Shown piece after piece: positions 1-7,091 of a DNA stretch of 8,439 nt. How positions within the stretch are numbered: position 1 is the stretch's first letter; every line of letters begins with the position of its first letter. The stretch covers positions 1 through 8,439 of the forward strand of contig JAJYBT010000063.1 in assembly GCA_021778875.1 (NCBI GenBank), read 5' to 3'. Both the position numbers and the translations under genes were made by a program. This DNA comes from Acidobacteriota bacterium. Its GTDB lineage: Bacteria > Acidobacteriota > Terriglobia > Terriglobales > Acidobacteriaceae. The notes beneath the pieces were generated by a model that saw nothing but the letters and a program-made list of their open reading frames with translations, was not told the DNA's origin and ran no database searches.

Positions 1-2
1 TC

Positions 3-635
3 ACGAATCCGCCGGCGCGCAGCTCGGCAGACTGCCGCAATGCTGCACTGGCGATGGCGGAGGCCGCGGCCAGCGTGAGCGCATTGTGGAGCGGCACGTA
101 CAAGACCACGGGGCTGAGCCTGAGCGCCGATGTGTGGCCGGGAGACGCGCTGCAACTGAATGCGCCTTCAACTGATTTGAATGCGCAGGTGGTGGTGCGC
201 ACCGTGAAGTTGAGCTACCAGGCGGGCTATCTGGACCTTGTCGAGTACGTCATCACATTTGCCAATGACTGGGCGGACGATCTGGCTATCAAGACCAGCG
301 CGAGCGTTCCGGCGGATACCTGGCTGCCTGCGCTTGTGGAGCCTGCGTATCTGGCGAACCTCAAAGCACTGACGGTGACTTCAATGAGCGGCAGCACGGT
401 CACGATTGATACTGGCGCGACGGCGCCCACGGGAGGCGGGTTCGAGATTCGCACGCGCGACTTCTGCTTTATGGCCGGCGAAGATCCCGACCTTGTGATG
501 CGCGGGTCGCAGCCGAGCATGACGTTCTCCCGCGCATCGGCCAGCGACCGGTTCTACATCAGGATGTACGACGGCTCCACGCCGCCGAATTACTCGGAGT
601 TTTCTGCGGCGTTATTCATCAACCTGCCTCTGTGA
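3..635 (+). CDS. Probable phage tail/baseplate-like structural protein, C-terminal part (5' end outside window)
   Basis: The frame is open from the left edge, so only the last ~210 residues are visible. An ATG at 54 exists, but it has no Shine-Dalgarno and the 17 codons before it read as ordinary protein, so the true start is most likely upstream. The visible part has no membrane segment or signal peptide. It is rich in Ser, Thr, Ala and Asp and looks beta-rich, with segments such as VWPGDALQLNAP, DLVEYVITFANDWADDL and SDRFYIRMYDGSTPP. Alternating hydrophobic/polar runs and a hydrophobic C-terminus (AALFINLPL, then TGA at 633-635) fit a tail or baseplate structural subunit. No catalytic motif is visible. 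The phage assignment is inferred from this texture and from the XhlA/holin-like gene that follows. An unrelated secreted or structural protein is possible. That it is a real gene is fairly sure; its function is not. Confidence 0.6.
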   Translation, partial: TNPPARSSADCRNAALAMAEAAASVSALWSGTYKTTGLSLSADVWPGDALQLNAPSTDLNAQVVVRTVKLSYQAGYLDLVEYVITFANDWADDLAIKTSASVPADTWLPALVEPAYLANLKALTVTSMSGSTVTIDTGATAPTGGGFEIRTRDFCFMAGEDPDLVMRGSQPSMTFSRASASDRFYIRMYDGSTPPNYSEFSAALFINLPL

Positions 636-648
636 TGCGAGAGGCACT

Positions 649-690
649 ATGACAGGCAAAGAAGAGACGGAGTCCGGCGGATGCGGATGA
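649..690 (+). other. Possible 13-codon ORF coupled to the next gene
   Basis: A purine-rich GAGAGG at 639-644 lies four bases before an ATG at 649. The frame encodes MTGKEETESGGCG and stops with TGA at 688-690, which overlaps the ATG at 687 of the holin-like gene as ATGA. The layout would allow translational coupling between the tail-like gene and the next one. The peptide itself resembles nothing I know, and a chance frame of this length is common. Confidence 0.15.
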
Positions 691-908
691 TGAATGAATT
701 CGAGGCGCAGGTGCTCAGCGATTTGAGCGTGCTGAAGAATCAAATGGCTGGCCTGATGGGAGACGGCAATGGCGGCCGCATAGCCGAGCTGGAACGGCGC
801 ATGGACCGGCACGAGCAGAGCTGGCAGCGAGCCAAGGGCTTTCTGGCGGCGGTGAGCGTGGCGTTTGCCGTGATTGAGGTTGCCGTGGAGGCGTGGCGGC
901 GGCACTAG
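681..908 (+). CDS. Small coiled-coil plus single-membrane-segment protein, XhlA/holin-accessory-like
   Basis: This 75-residue protein begins with a charged, heptad-like helix (about residues 5-50, including EAQVLSDLSVLKNQM and RIAELERRMDRHEQSW). One predicted membrane helix follows (about 53-71, GFLAAVSVAFAVIEVAVEAW), ending in a short basic tail, WRRH. This is the architecture of XhlA-type haemolysin/holin-accessory proteins, which phages encode near their lysis genes and which sit in the inner membrane with the coiled coil in the cytoplasm. The start at 681 is favoured because GGAG at 669-672 lies eight bases upstream; ATGs at 687 and 690 are alternatives. The gene follows the tail-like gene by 45 bp on the same strand, a normal position for a lysis module. 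No endolysin is visible before the strand switches. Other small membrane-anchored coiled-coil proteins would look the same. Confidence 0.6.
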   Translation: MRMMNEFEAQVLSDLSVLKNQMAGLMGDGNGGRIAELERRMDRHEQSWQRAKGFLAAVSVAFAVIEVAVEAWRRH

Positions 909-922
909 AGCGGCAGGCGCTC
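908..922 (+). terminator. Weak GC hairpin at the convergent junction
   Basis: GAGCG (908-912) and CGCTC (918-922) form a 5-bp stem with a 5-base loop, overlapping the last base of the holin-like gene's stop codon. The 56-bp gap to the converging glycosyltransferase gene holds other short GC palindromes, such as the GCGCCAAGCGC hairpin read on the minus strand. There is no T-tract on either strand, so intrinsic termination here is doubtful. Confidence 0.15.
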
Positions 923-964
923 CGCGCTTGGCGCAGGATGGTTGAGGATGGAGGGAGCGGCGGA

Positions 965-2194
965 TTATCGATCTGAGATCGAGCCGTGCAATGCAGACTC
1001 GATGGCCTGCATGATGACTCGATGAAAAACTGCATCGGTGTGATGAGCGAACGCGTCGCGCGCGCTGGCAAGCTGCTGCGGCTGCGATGGCGGCGGGTCT
1101 GCGACCTTGCGCAATGCGTCAGCCACCGAGTCCTGCGATTGCGGGTCAACAATCAGGCCGAGGTTGTGCCTGCTCGCGAGCCAACCGATGACGCCTTGAT
1201 TCGATGCAAGGATTGGCAGACCGTGGCGCGCGGCAAGCACAAGCATATTGCTCATGGTGTAGAAGCCGGTGTATCCAATCCACATTGCATCCGCTGCTGA
1301 AAGCAGTGTGGGCACGGACTCCTCCGGCACGAAGCCCGGGCGCAGATGCAGGCGGCCCTCTGCGAGAAGCTGCGCGGCGACAGGGCCGGCGAGGAAACTT
1401 TCGACTTCGTTATCCTGACTGCCGGCAAGCAATAGGCACACATGTTTTGGGCAGTCTTCACGCGCCATGGCGCGCATCGCAATGAGAACACCTTTGCGCG
1501 CGGTCAAGTGACCGAATGCGAGGATGAGTCTCGCGGAGCTGGGTATGCCGAGCTGTCTCCGCGCAGCGCTCTTTTCAATGAGCGTGCAGGTGTTGCACGT
1601 ATCGGGCAGCAGGCGGATCTTCGCGAATTCGCTACCGCGCTGGCGCGCAGCGTATTCGGCGAGGGTTGGATCAATGGTCAGCAATGACCCGAGGCTTTCA
1701 GTCCGCAGGAGCCTGCGAAACAAAAACGCTCGCCCTGCACGGGTGAATGTCCGTGGCGCGGTCACACCCATCTTGCGCAAATGGAACTGAGCGCGCATGG
1801 AGATGGCGATCCATGGCGTGGCTCCGAACGGGCCGCCGCGCAAGGCGATTGCATTTGCGCATCCATCCACCAGTGGCAGCAGGACAAGATCAACGGGACC
1901 ACTGCTCGATGCGCGCCGCCATGCCCTTTGATAGATTGCGCGCAGAGTGAACTCGCGACGGACAAGGCCGAGGGTGGAGAAATCTGCGAGTCTGGTCTGC
2001 CGATCTGGATCGATGGCAAGCTCATGGAACTCGCACTGCGCGAGGAGAGCGCTCAACTCCGGATGAGCGGACAGGCTTGCGGGACCGGCGACAATCACAT
2101 GCGCAGCGTGGAGCAGGCCTGATTCCAGGATGCGCCGCAGATAGCTGGGATGATGACCGCTGCTGGAGATTTCCAGAATGAGAATCCGCTTCAT
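965..2194 (-). CDS. Divergent GT4-like (GT-B fold) glycosyltransferase
   Basis: This 409-residue soluble protein probably transfers a nucleotide-activated sugar onto the lipid-linked polysaccharide precursor at the cytoplasmic face. The N-terminal domain opens with MKRILILEISSSGHHPSYLR, a strand followed by a His-His-x-x-Tyr-Leu acceptor-side loop seen in many GT4-like enzymes. The C-terminal nucleotide-sugar domain starts near residue 220, with ILAFGHLTARKG (224-235) as the phosphate-binding G-x-x-x-x-R-K-G loop, then a strand-turn LLLAGS and HLRPGFVPEESVPTLLSAAD (283-302). The usual EX7E motif is missing. Its place (307-331) reads GYTGFYTMSNMLVLAARHG followed by LPILAS, with no glutamate. 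The start codon lies nine bases after the upstream gene's stop. AAGGA at 2214-2210, inside that gene, is 15 bases away, longer than ideal, so translation is probably coupled. Donor and acceptor cannot be told from sequence. It is the last minus-strand gene before the phage-like region. Confidence 0.85.
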   Translation of the reverse strand: MKRILILEISSSGHHPSYLRRILESGLLHAAHVIVAGPASLSAHPELSALLAQCEFHELAIDPDRQTRLADFSTLGLVRREFTLRAIYQRAWRRASSSGPVDLVLLPLVDGCANAIALRGGPFGATPWIAISMRAQFHLRKMGVTAPRTFTRAGRAFLFRRLLRTESLGSLLTIDPTLAEYAARQRGSEFAKIRLLPDTCNTCTLIEKSAARRQLGIPSSARLILAFGHLTARKGVLIAMRAMAREDCPKHVCLLLAGSQDNEVESFLAGPVAAQLLAEGRLHLRPGFVPEESVPTLLSAADAMWIGYTGFYTMSNMLVLAARHGLPILASNQGVIGWLASRHNLGLIVDPQSQDSVADALRKVADPPPSQPQQLASARDAFAHHTDAVFHRVIMQAIESALHGSISDR

Positions 2195-2203
2195 ATCGAT
2201 GGA

Positions 2204-3700
2204 TCAGATTCCTTCCGGAGTGCGCGGGGATGCTGGCAGAGGTGCGTCCACACCCTGCTGCGGAGCAGTTGCAGGCCGTGGCTGCGCGGGAAGAAATCGC
2301 GTGTTTTGGCCACGACGGGCGCGCTGCGCGCCATTCCTTCTGTTTCTTTCGCCGTGGAGCGCCAGCGCAATGAGGAGACCGAGGCCAAGGCCAGCTCCGC
2401 GATCGCCGAGCATGTTGCCCAGCGTGGTGATGGCCAGCGCCGCAGCCACCGCGATGGCCGCGAGCCGCGCGATGTATGGCGCGTCGTGCATGTTGCCCTT
2501 CCAGATGGCAAACAAAAAGATGAAGGGCAGCACCCAGCCCATCAAGAGGCCAGAGGTGAAGAACTGGTAGACCCAGCCGATGTGGCCGGGACTGAAGGTG
2601 TAGGCGGAATAGTCTTCGCCCACGAGCGCCGACACGCCGATAAGGTAGCGCGGGTCATTCTTGTGTTCGGCGCCGATGCCGGAGCCGAAGAACAGATGGC
2701 TCTTGTCTTTTTTCATTGCCTGAATTTCGCCGGCGGCTTCTGCAATGCGCGTAAGCGCGGTTGGATCCTGCGCGCCGAGCGAGGCATTCCGCTCAGACCA
2801 GTGCGCGACCACGCCGGGGAACGCAGCAATGGCAATGGCTGCAAGAATGATCAACGCGCCGGTCAGGCCGAGAAGATTCCTCTTGAGTCTGTGGCGCACC
2901 TTCTGGTTGAGCCATGCGGGCGGCCGCAGCAGGGCGAATGCGAGCAACAGAAGGATGACGCCGATGCCCGCAAAATAAGTTCGCGTGACAGAGAGAAAGA
3001 TAATCATCAAGCTGCCTGCCAGGCCCACGATGTTGATGAGACCGGCCTTTGCGCCTTCAAAGAGAAGCCTGCACAGCGCAAGCGAAAACAGCACGATGAG
3101 CAGCGGGCTGAGGATGTAGTAGCGCACATTCTGCAGGCCCAGTCCCATGGTGAGGCCGCGCACAAGATACACGACGCTGGAAACGGCTGACGCATAAAAG
3201 AGGCCGCGAAAGATGAGGCGCGCGTTGTCCTCTGACTCGCTGAGGAGGAGAAGCCCCATGATGAGGCTCTCGCCCATGAGCAGCGTTGGCAGCATGATGC
3301 GAAGGTAATGGCCCGCGGGGACGTCGCGCCAGAAGGCGATGAAGGGGGTGGTGGCAAGGTAGATCCACCAGAGCCATGTGATGCGCTGAAGGGAGCGCAA
3401 CCGCGCGCGCGGCCTTCGCGCGTTGAGGAGGAACAGAACGAACGCCAGCGTGCTGATGAAACTGACGGCGACCTGCCATGCCGTGCCGCCCTGCTTGCTG
3501 GAATGGAAGTCCGCAGCGGCAGCCGTGCAGTAGAGCAGGAAAAGCCTGCCATTCATTTGCCGCGAGAATGTCGCAGCCGCGCCGGACCGTGCGGACGGTG
3601 TGCCGAACTGACCGAGCGCCTCACTGTTTGCCGCAATCATGGCTTTTGCCTTCTCAAGCGCGGCCTTCCAAAGCAGCCGCCATGGATCGATGCTGAGCAT
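2204..3700 (-). CDS. Polytopic O-antigen ligase/polymerase family protein (Wzy/WaaL-like)
   Basis: This 498-residue integral inner-membrane protein has about 11-12 hydrophobic helices (roughly 51-64, 74-94, 107-124, 131-154, 163-182, 194-213, 218-236, 239-258, 275-295, 374-399, 410-430, 434-449). The family-typical segment SVTRTYFAGIG (237-247) carries an arginine at the head of a helix. The large periplasmic loop (about 296-370) contains HLFFGSGIGAE (335-345) and ends in SPGHIGWVYQFFTSGLLMG (370-388, with His373). These match the Wzy_C/O-antigen ligase pattern. It would polymerise undecaprenyl-linked repeats or ligate polymer to an acceptor; sequence alone does not separate the two. The gene sits 50 bp after the export gene and 9 bp before the glycosyltransferase, so it is probably in the same operon. 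An in-frame TAA directly precedes the ATG, ruling out an upstream start, but no good Shine-Dalgarno is seen. A polar N-terminus of ~50 residues and a Pro/Ala/Arg-rich C-terminal tail (about 450-498) flank the membrane core. Confidence 0.87.
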   Translation of the reverse strand: MLSIDPWRLLWKAALEKAKAMIAANSEALGQFGTPSARSGAAATFSRQMNGRLFLLYCTAAAADFHSSKQGGTAWQVAVSFISTLAFVLFLLNARRPRARLRSLQRITWLWWIYLATTPFIAFWRDVPAGHYLRIMLPTLLMGESLIMGLLLLSESEDNARLIFRGLFYASAVSSVVYLVRGLTMGLGLQNVRYYILSPLLIVLFSLALCRLLFEGAKAGLINIVGLAGSLMIIFLSVTRTYFAGIGVILLLLAFALLRPPAWLNQKVRHRLKRNLLGLTGALIILAAIAIAAFPGVVAHWSERNASLGAQDPTALTRIAEAAGEIQAMKKDKSHLFFGSGIGAEHKNDPRYLIGVSALVGEDYSAYTFSPGHIGWVYQFFTSGLLMGWVLPFIFLFAIWKGNMHDAPYIARLAAIAVAAALAITTLGNMLGDRGAGLGLGLLIALALHGERNRRNGAQRARRGQNTRFLPAQPRPATAPQQGVDAPLPASPRTPEGI

Positions 3701-3750
3701 TTACAGAGCGAGCGTCACAGAGCGCGATGCGCATCTGCGGCGAACGCGGA

Positions 3751-4785
3751 TCAGGGATGGGTATAGATGATCGCCGTACCGATACCGGGCAGCGCGGCCG
3801 CAGTCGCCTTGACCACGTCTGCAACGCTGCTGTTTGGAATGAAGACGATGTCGTTGGGCTTGAGCGGCACATCCGCGAGCTTACCGCGGAGAATCTTGTG
3901 GAGATTGAGGACGCTTACGACACGTTTTCCGTTCGCTTCATCGCGAAACAGATAAACCTGTTTGTCTTTTGCCGATGGGCTGAGTCCCTGCGCAAGGGCC
4001 AGGCCCTGGCTGATGGTTGTCGCGCGGGCAAGCGGAAATCCGCCGGCGCGGCGCACGTTTCCCATGATGTAGACGAGCGGCGCGCGCTCCAGCGTGATGG
4101 TGTCGCCGGGCACTATGGTATATGTGTCCGCCGACGCTTTGAGGTCCACGTGGTCGGGCGCAGGCGATGACGGATGCAGGATGTCCGCAGCGCCGTCTGA
4201 TAGCTCGGTTGGCCCGCCCGCCGCGGTCAGCAGATCCGCAAGGCGGCGCTTGCCGAGAATTGGATAGATGCCGGGAGTGCGAATCTCGCCCTGGATTGAG
4301 ACGCCGTGCGAAATGTAGTCCGCGATGCTGACAGTGACTTTTGGATCGAGCACCAGGCCGTCACTCTTCAGCTTCTTCACAATCATTGTCGCAACGTCAG
4401 CGGGCTTCATGTTCTGCACTGCGAGACTGCCGATGCCATTGAAGTCAACATTTCCATCGGGGTCCACGCGGGCATCCTGATCGAAATCCGGCGTGTCAAA
4501 CACGGCGACGTGGAGCAGATCACCGACGCCGATGAGCAACTGGCCAGAGGCGGGATAGAGGCGGCCTGTGGCGGCGGGCGTAATGGCCGCGGCTGCGCCT
4601 GCTCCGGCCGATCTGGGGGTGCGCGACGAGGTGGTTTTCTGCATTCCGGGAAGCGTTGACTCGCTGGAAGAGAGGTCGGAGCTTTGTGCGCCTGAGGCGC
4701 TTTGCGCCAACGCGGCGGTGGCCGCGAACAGCAGCATGCCGGTCAGCAGCGCGGCGGTCGCGACGTCCGTCAGTCTATTTCTCAT
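3751..4785 (-). CDS. Polysaccharide export outer-membrane-type protein (Wza-like, OPX family)
   Basis: This 344-residue exported protein is predicted to form the periplasmic/outer-membrane channel through which the polymer leaves. Residues 1-28 are a signal peptide (basic MRNRL, hydrophobic core, cleavage near AALAQ-SA). A low-complexity Ser/Ala linker runs to about 75. The polysaccharide export domain follows (about 81-155, LLIGVGDLLHVAVFDTPDF to LDPKVTVSI). SLBB repeat 1 is at about 157-204 (GVSIQGEIRTPGIYP, LLTAAGG) and SLBB repeat 2 at about 237-283 (LVYIMGNVRRAGGFPL). DIVFIPNSS (312-320) leads to a hydrophobic C-terminal helix (321-341). There is no cysteine anywhere, so unlike E. coli Wza it cannot be a lipoprotein. 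The frame stays open 129 codons further upstream, but those read as kinase antisense-frame noise. The ATG at 4785 has a signal peptide behind it and AAAGGAG seven bases before it. It overlaps the kinase gene by 11 bp, which suggests coupled expression with its partner. Confidence 0.92.
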   Translation of the reverse strand: MRNRLTDVATAALLTGMLLFAATAALAQSASGAQSSDLSSSESTLPGMQKTTSSRTPRSAGAGAAAAITPAATGRLYPASGQLLIGVGDLLHVAVFDTPDFDQDARVDPDGNVDFNGIGSLAVQNMKPADVATMIVKKLKSDGLVLDPKVTVSIADYISHGVSIQGEIRTPGIYPILGKRRLADLLTAAGGPTELSDGAADILHPSSPAPDHVDLKASADTYTIVPGDTITLERAPLVYIMGNVRRAGGFPLARATTISQGLALAQGLSPSAKDKQVYLFRDEANGKRVVSVLNLHKILRGKLADVPLKPNDIVFIPNSSVADVVKATAAALPGIGTAIIYTHP

Positions 4786-7036
4786 GTCGCTTCTCCTTTG
4801 ATTCGGAACCCGACTTGCCGCTTGAGTAGTAGTCGTAATATCCGTAGTAGCCGTAGGCGTCAGATTGATAATCGATTGCGTTGAGGACGCCGCCGAGAAT
4901 GCGCGCACCCGTGCGGCGCAGCATGCGGCAGCCCTGCTGCGCAAGGTGGCGGGAAGTGGAGCCCGACCGCACGACGTACAGCACGCCGTCAGACTGCGCG
5001 GCAATAATCTGCACATCGGAGACGGAAACGGTTGGCGGTGAGTCGAGGATGACGAAGTCGTAGGCTGAACGCATCTGCTGCAGCAGAGCGGTGAATTGCG
5101 GCGATGCGAGAAGCTCTGCGGGATTGGGCGGCTGCGCGCCGGCGACCAGAATGTCAACGCCGCTCTGGTCACCGAAGCTGTGAATGCATTCCGATGGCTG
5201 CTTCATGCCTGCGAGTATCTGGCTGACGCCATGCGCAGCGGGAATGGACAGCTTGAAGCCGATGCTGGGCCTGCGCAGATCGCACTCCATGAGCAGCACC
5301 CTGCTGCCACCCTGGGCCATAATCATGGCGAGGTTGATGGCTGTGGTGCTCTTTCCTTCTTCAGGAATGGCGCTGGTGACCACGATGGTGCGCGGAGGCT
5401 GTCCGGGATGCGAAAGCAGCAGCGACGTGCGCAGGGTTCTGTATGCCTCGATCTGCTGTCTTGCGGGCGCATCGAGTTCTTCCTGTCTTCGGGTTGTCTG
5501 CAGGGTGTCAGGCTGGGCCCCGCGCAGCCTGGGGATCATGCCGATGGTCGGCGCGCCGATGGTCTGCTCCAGCAGATCTGCATCGAGAATGGACTTGTCC
5601 AGCGCATCCACGAGCACGGCAAGCAGGCAGCCGAGGAGAAGTCCCATGCCGCTGCCCGCAAGAAGATAATTCGACGTGCGCGGAGCGGCCTTCGTCAGCG
5701 GCACAAGAGCGCGATCGATGACTTCGACGTTGTTTCCCTTGAGACCGGCGAGTACGCCGGCCTCTTTGAGCTTTTGCAGAAGGCTCTGATAGAGCGCGTA
5801 GGAGGACTCGAAGTCGCGCTCGGCAATCGTGTAACGAACCACGTCGTCATCGCGCTGCTGCATGTCCTGCTTTTCCTGATCGACGGCGGACTTGAGCGAC
5901 TTGACCGAATTGCGCGCCACCGTCAGGTCTGTGAAGGCGCGTGTTTGCGCGTTGATCAACTCACTGCCGATCTGCTTGTCCAGTTGCGCGGTGCGCGCAT
6001 TCACCTGTTTGACGGCGGGATAGTTGGGCCCGTATTTTGCGCTCAACTCTTTCTGCTGTGCCATGGCTGAGTCGCGGGCCGTAAGCAACGCCGCGAGGAC
6101 TGGATCGGACTCCGGATTGATCGAGTTGATGCTGGAGTTTTGCAGCACGTTGTACTGCGCCTCTTTAACCAGCATGTCGGACTCGGCGGCGACAAGCGAC
6201 TGCTGCATGCCGAGCAGACGCTGCGTATCCAGAGACTGCGCTCCTCCACCCGCGCTATTGGACGCTGTGGGAGGAGGCGCTGCGACCATGGTGTCAAGAA
6301 GATTGAGCTTCTTTCCATATTCAAGGGCGCGGCTCTGCGCATCCTCTGTCTGTTGCCGCAGGTCTTCGAGCTGCCTGGCGAGCCACTCTGAGATGCCATG
6401 CTGCGACTCGTAGCGCACCTGGTAACCGCGCGCTGCGTATTCGTCCACCAGAGTGTTCGCAATCCGCTCAGAGAGTTGGGGAGACCGGGTGCGCACCGTA
6501 ATGCTGATCGCCTCAGTGTGCGGAATTTCTTCCACCTTGAGGACGCCGCTCATCGCGACAAGCACTCTGTGCACCGTCAGCGGGTTGCCGGCGCTTGGAA
6601 TGCCTTCAGCCTTGCCGGGGCGGGAAAACGTCCTGTTGCGATACAGGTCAAGCACATTGGCGACGCGCATGGCGACCGTGTGGCTGGTGAGCACCGCAAT
6701 CTCGGTCTGAAGCTTGATCTCCGGGTCCTCGCCAAGAATCGAGCTGGCGGGCGCATCTTCAAACTGTATGCCGGAGTTGCCGCCCTCCACGATGCGTATT
6801 GTCGATACAGCATCGAACATGGGCGGAGAGATTTTGGCGGCAATCAATGATGCGGCAATCCCCACGAGAAACGTGACGAGCACCCAGTAGCGTCTGCGAC
6901 GCAACATGACCCATGCGTCGTAGAGCATGGGCGACTCTGCGTTGAAATCCGATTGAAGCAGGGAGCCCGGGTTGTCATCCAAAGGCCGCTGGGGAGTCGA
7001 CCCGGAAGCTGGTACGTGGCTATCGTCTGTTGTCAT
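4775..7036 (-). CDS. Polysaccharide co-polymerase with fused BY-kinase (Wzc-like)
   Basis: This 753-residue inner-membrane protein would set polymer chain length and gate export by cycles of tyrosine autophosphorylation. An N-terminal Wzz-type region has membrane helix 1 at about 50-67 (YWVLVTFLVGIAASLIAAKI). A long periplasmic coiled coil (about 190-430) includes a Pro/Ala/Gly-rich insert near 251-266. NNVEVIDRALVP (425-436) leads into membrane helix 2 (about 457-478). The cytoplasmic kinase has an EX2RX2R oligomerisation motif (E520, R523, R526), Walker A SAIPEEGKST (555-564, K562), Walker A' LLMECDLR (581-588) and Walker B FVILDSPP (661-668, D665). The C-terminus has a cluster of eight tyrosines (723-737, YQSDAYGYYGYYDYY) and a charged tail. 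In Walker A' the usual first Asp is Glu584. In-frame TGA eight codons upstream leaves ATG 7036 as the only ATG start; GAGGA (7056-7052) is 15 bases away. The kinase is fused to the membrane part, and no phosphatase gene is seen nearby. Confidence 0.94.
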   Translation of the reverse strand: MTTDDSHVPASGSTPQRPLDDNPGSLLQSDFNAESPMLYDAWVMLRRRRYWVLVTFLVGIAASLIAAKISPPMFDAVSTIRIVEGGNSGIQFEDAPASSILGEDPEIKLQTEIAVLTSHTVAMRVANVLDLYRNRTFSRPGKAEGIPSAGNPLTVHRVLVAMSGVLKVEEIPHTEAISITVRTRSPQLSERIANTLVDEYAARGYQVRYESQHGISEWLARQLEDLRQQTEDAQSRALEYGKKLNLLDTMVAAPPPTASNSAGGGAQSLDTQRLLGMQQSLVAAESDMLVKEAQYNVLQNSSINSINPESDPVLAALLTARDSAMAQQKELSAKYGPNYPAVKQVNARTAQLDKQIGSELINAQTRAFTDLTVARNSVKSLKSAVDQEKQDMQQRDDDVVRYTIAERDFESSYALYQSLLQKLKEAGVLAGLKGNNVEVIDRALVPLTKAAPRTSNYLLAGSGMGLLLGCLLAVLVDALDKSILDADLLEQTIGAPTIGMIPRLRGAQPDTLQTTRRQEELDAPARQQIEAYRTLRTSLLLSHPGQPPRTIVVTSAIPEEGKSTTAINLAMIMAQGGSRVLLMECDLRRPSIGFKLSIPAAHGVSQILAGMKQPSECIHSFGDQSGVDILVAGAQPPNPAELLASPQFTALLQQMRSAYDFVILDSPPTVSVSDVQIIAAQSDGVLYVVRSGSTSRHLAQQGCRMLRRTGARILGGVLNAIDYQSDAYGYYGYYDYYSSGKSGSESKEKRHEK
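4793..4799 (-). promoter_or_regulatory. Strong Shine-Dalgarno that sets the export-gene start
   Basis: On the minus strand AAAGGAG is followed by seven bases and the ATG at 4785. It lies inside the last codons of the kinase gene, which ends at 4775. This is the best ribosome binding site in the window. It decides between the 344-codon start and the longer open frame beginning at 5172. Confidence 0.75.
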
Positions 7037-7091
7037 TTGAATATCCGGAAATCCTCAACCGTTGTGCTCTGACGAACCGAACAACGCGGTT

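Noticed and set aside
2150..3190. 346-codon plus-strand open frame opposite the polytopic protein gene
   Set aside because: Its composition (Gln, Arg, Glu, His-rich, no domain) is what the reverse complement of membrane-helix codons gives. The opposite strand has clear family motifs.
3701..3750. CGCTCTGT-like short direct repeat between the export and polymerase genes
   Set aside because: Two copies of about 8 bases in a 50-bp GC-rich spacer are within chance expectation and have no associated symmetry or T-tract.
4786..5172. 129-codon in-frame extension upstream of the export gene
   Set aside because: It overlaps kinase-domain codons, has Cys/Ser/Arg-rich composition with no domain, and would bury the signal peptide. 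The ATG at 4785 has a strong Shine-Dalgarno.
5096..6070. 324-codon plus-strand open frame opposite the kinase gene
   Set aside because: It is antisense to the kinase and coiled-coil codons, with no recognisable motif or ribosome site. Long antisense frames are expected at this GC content.
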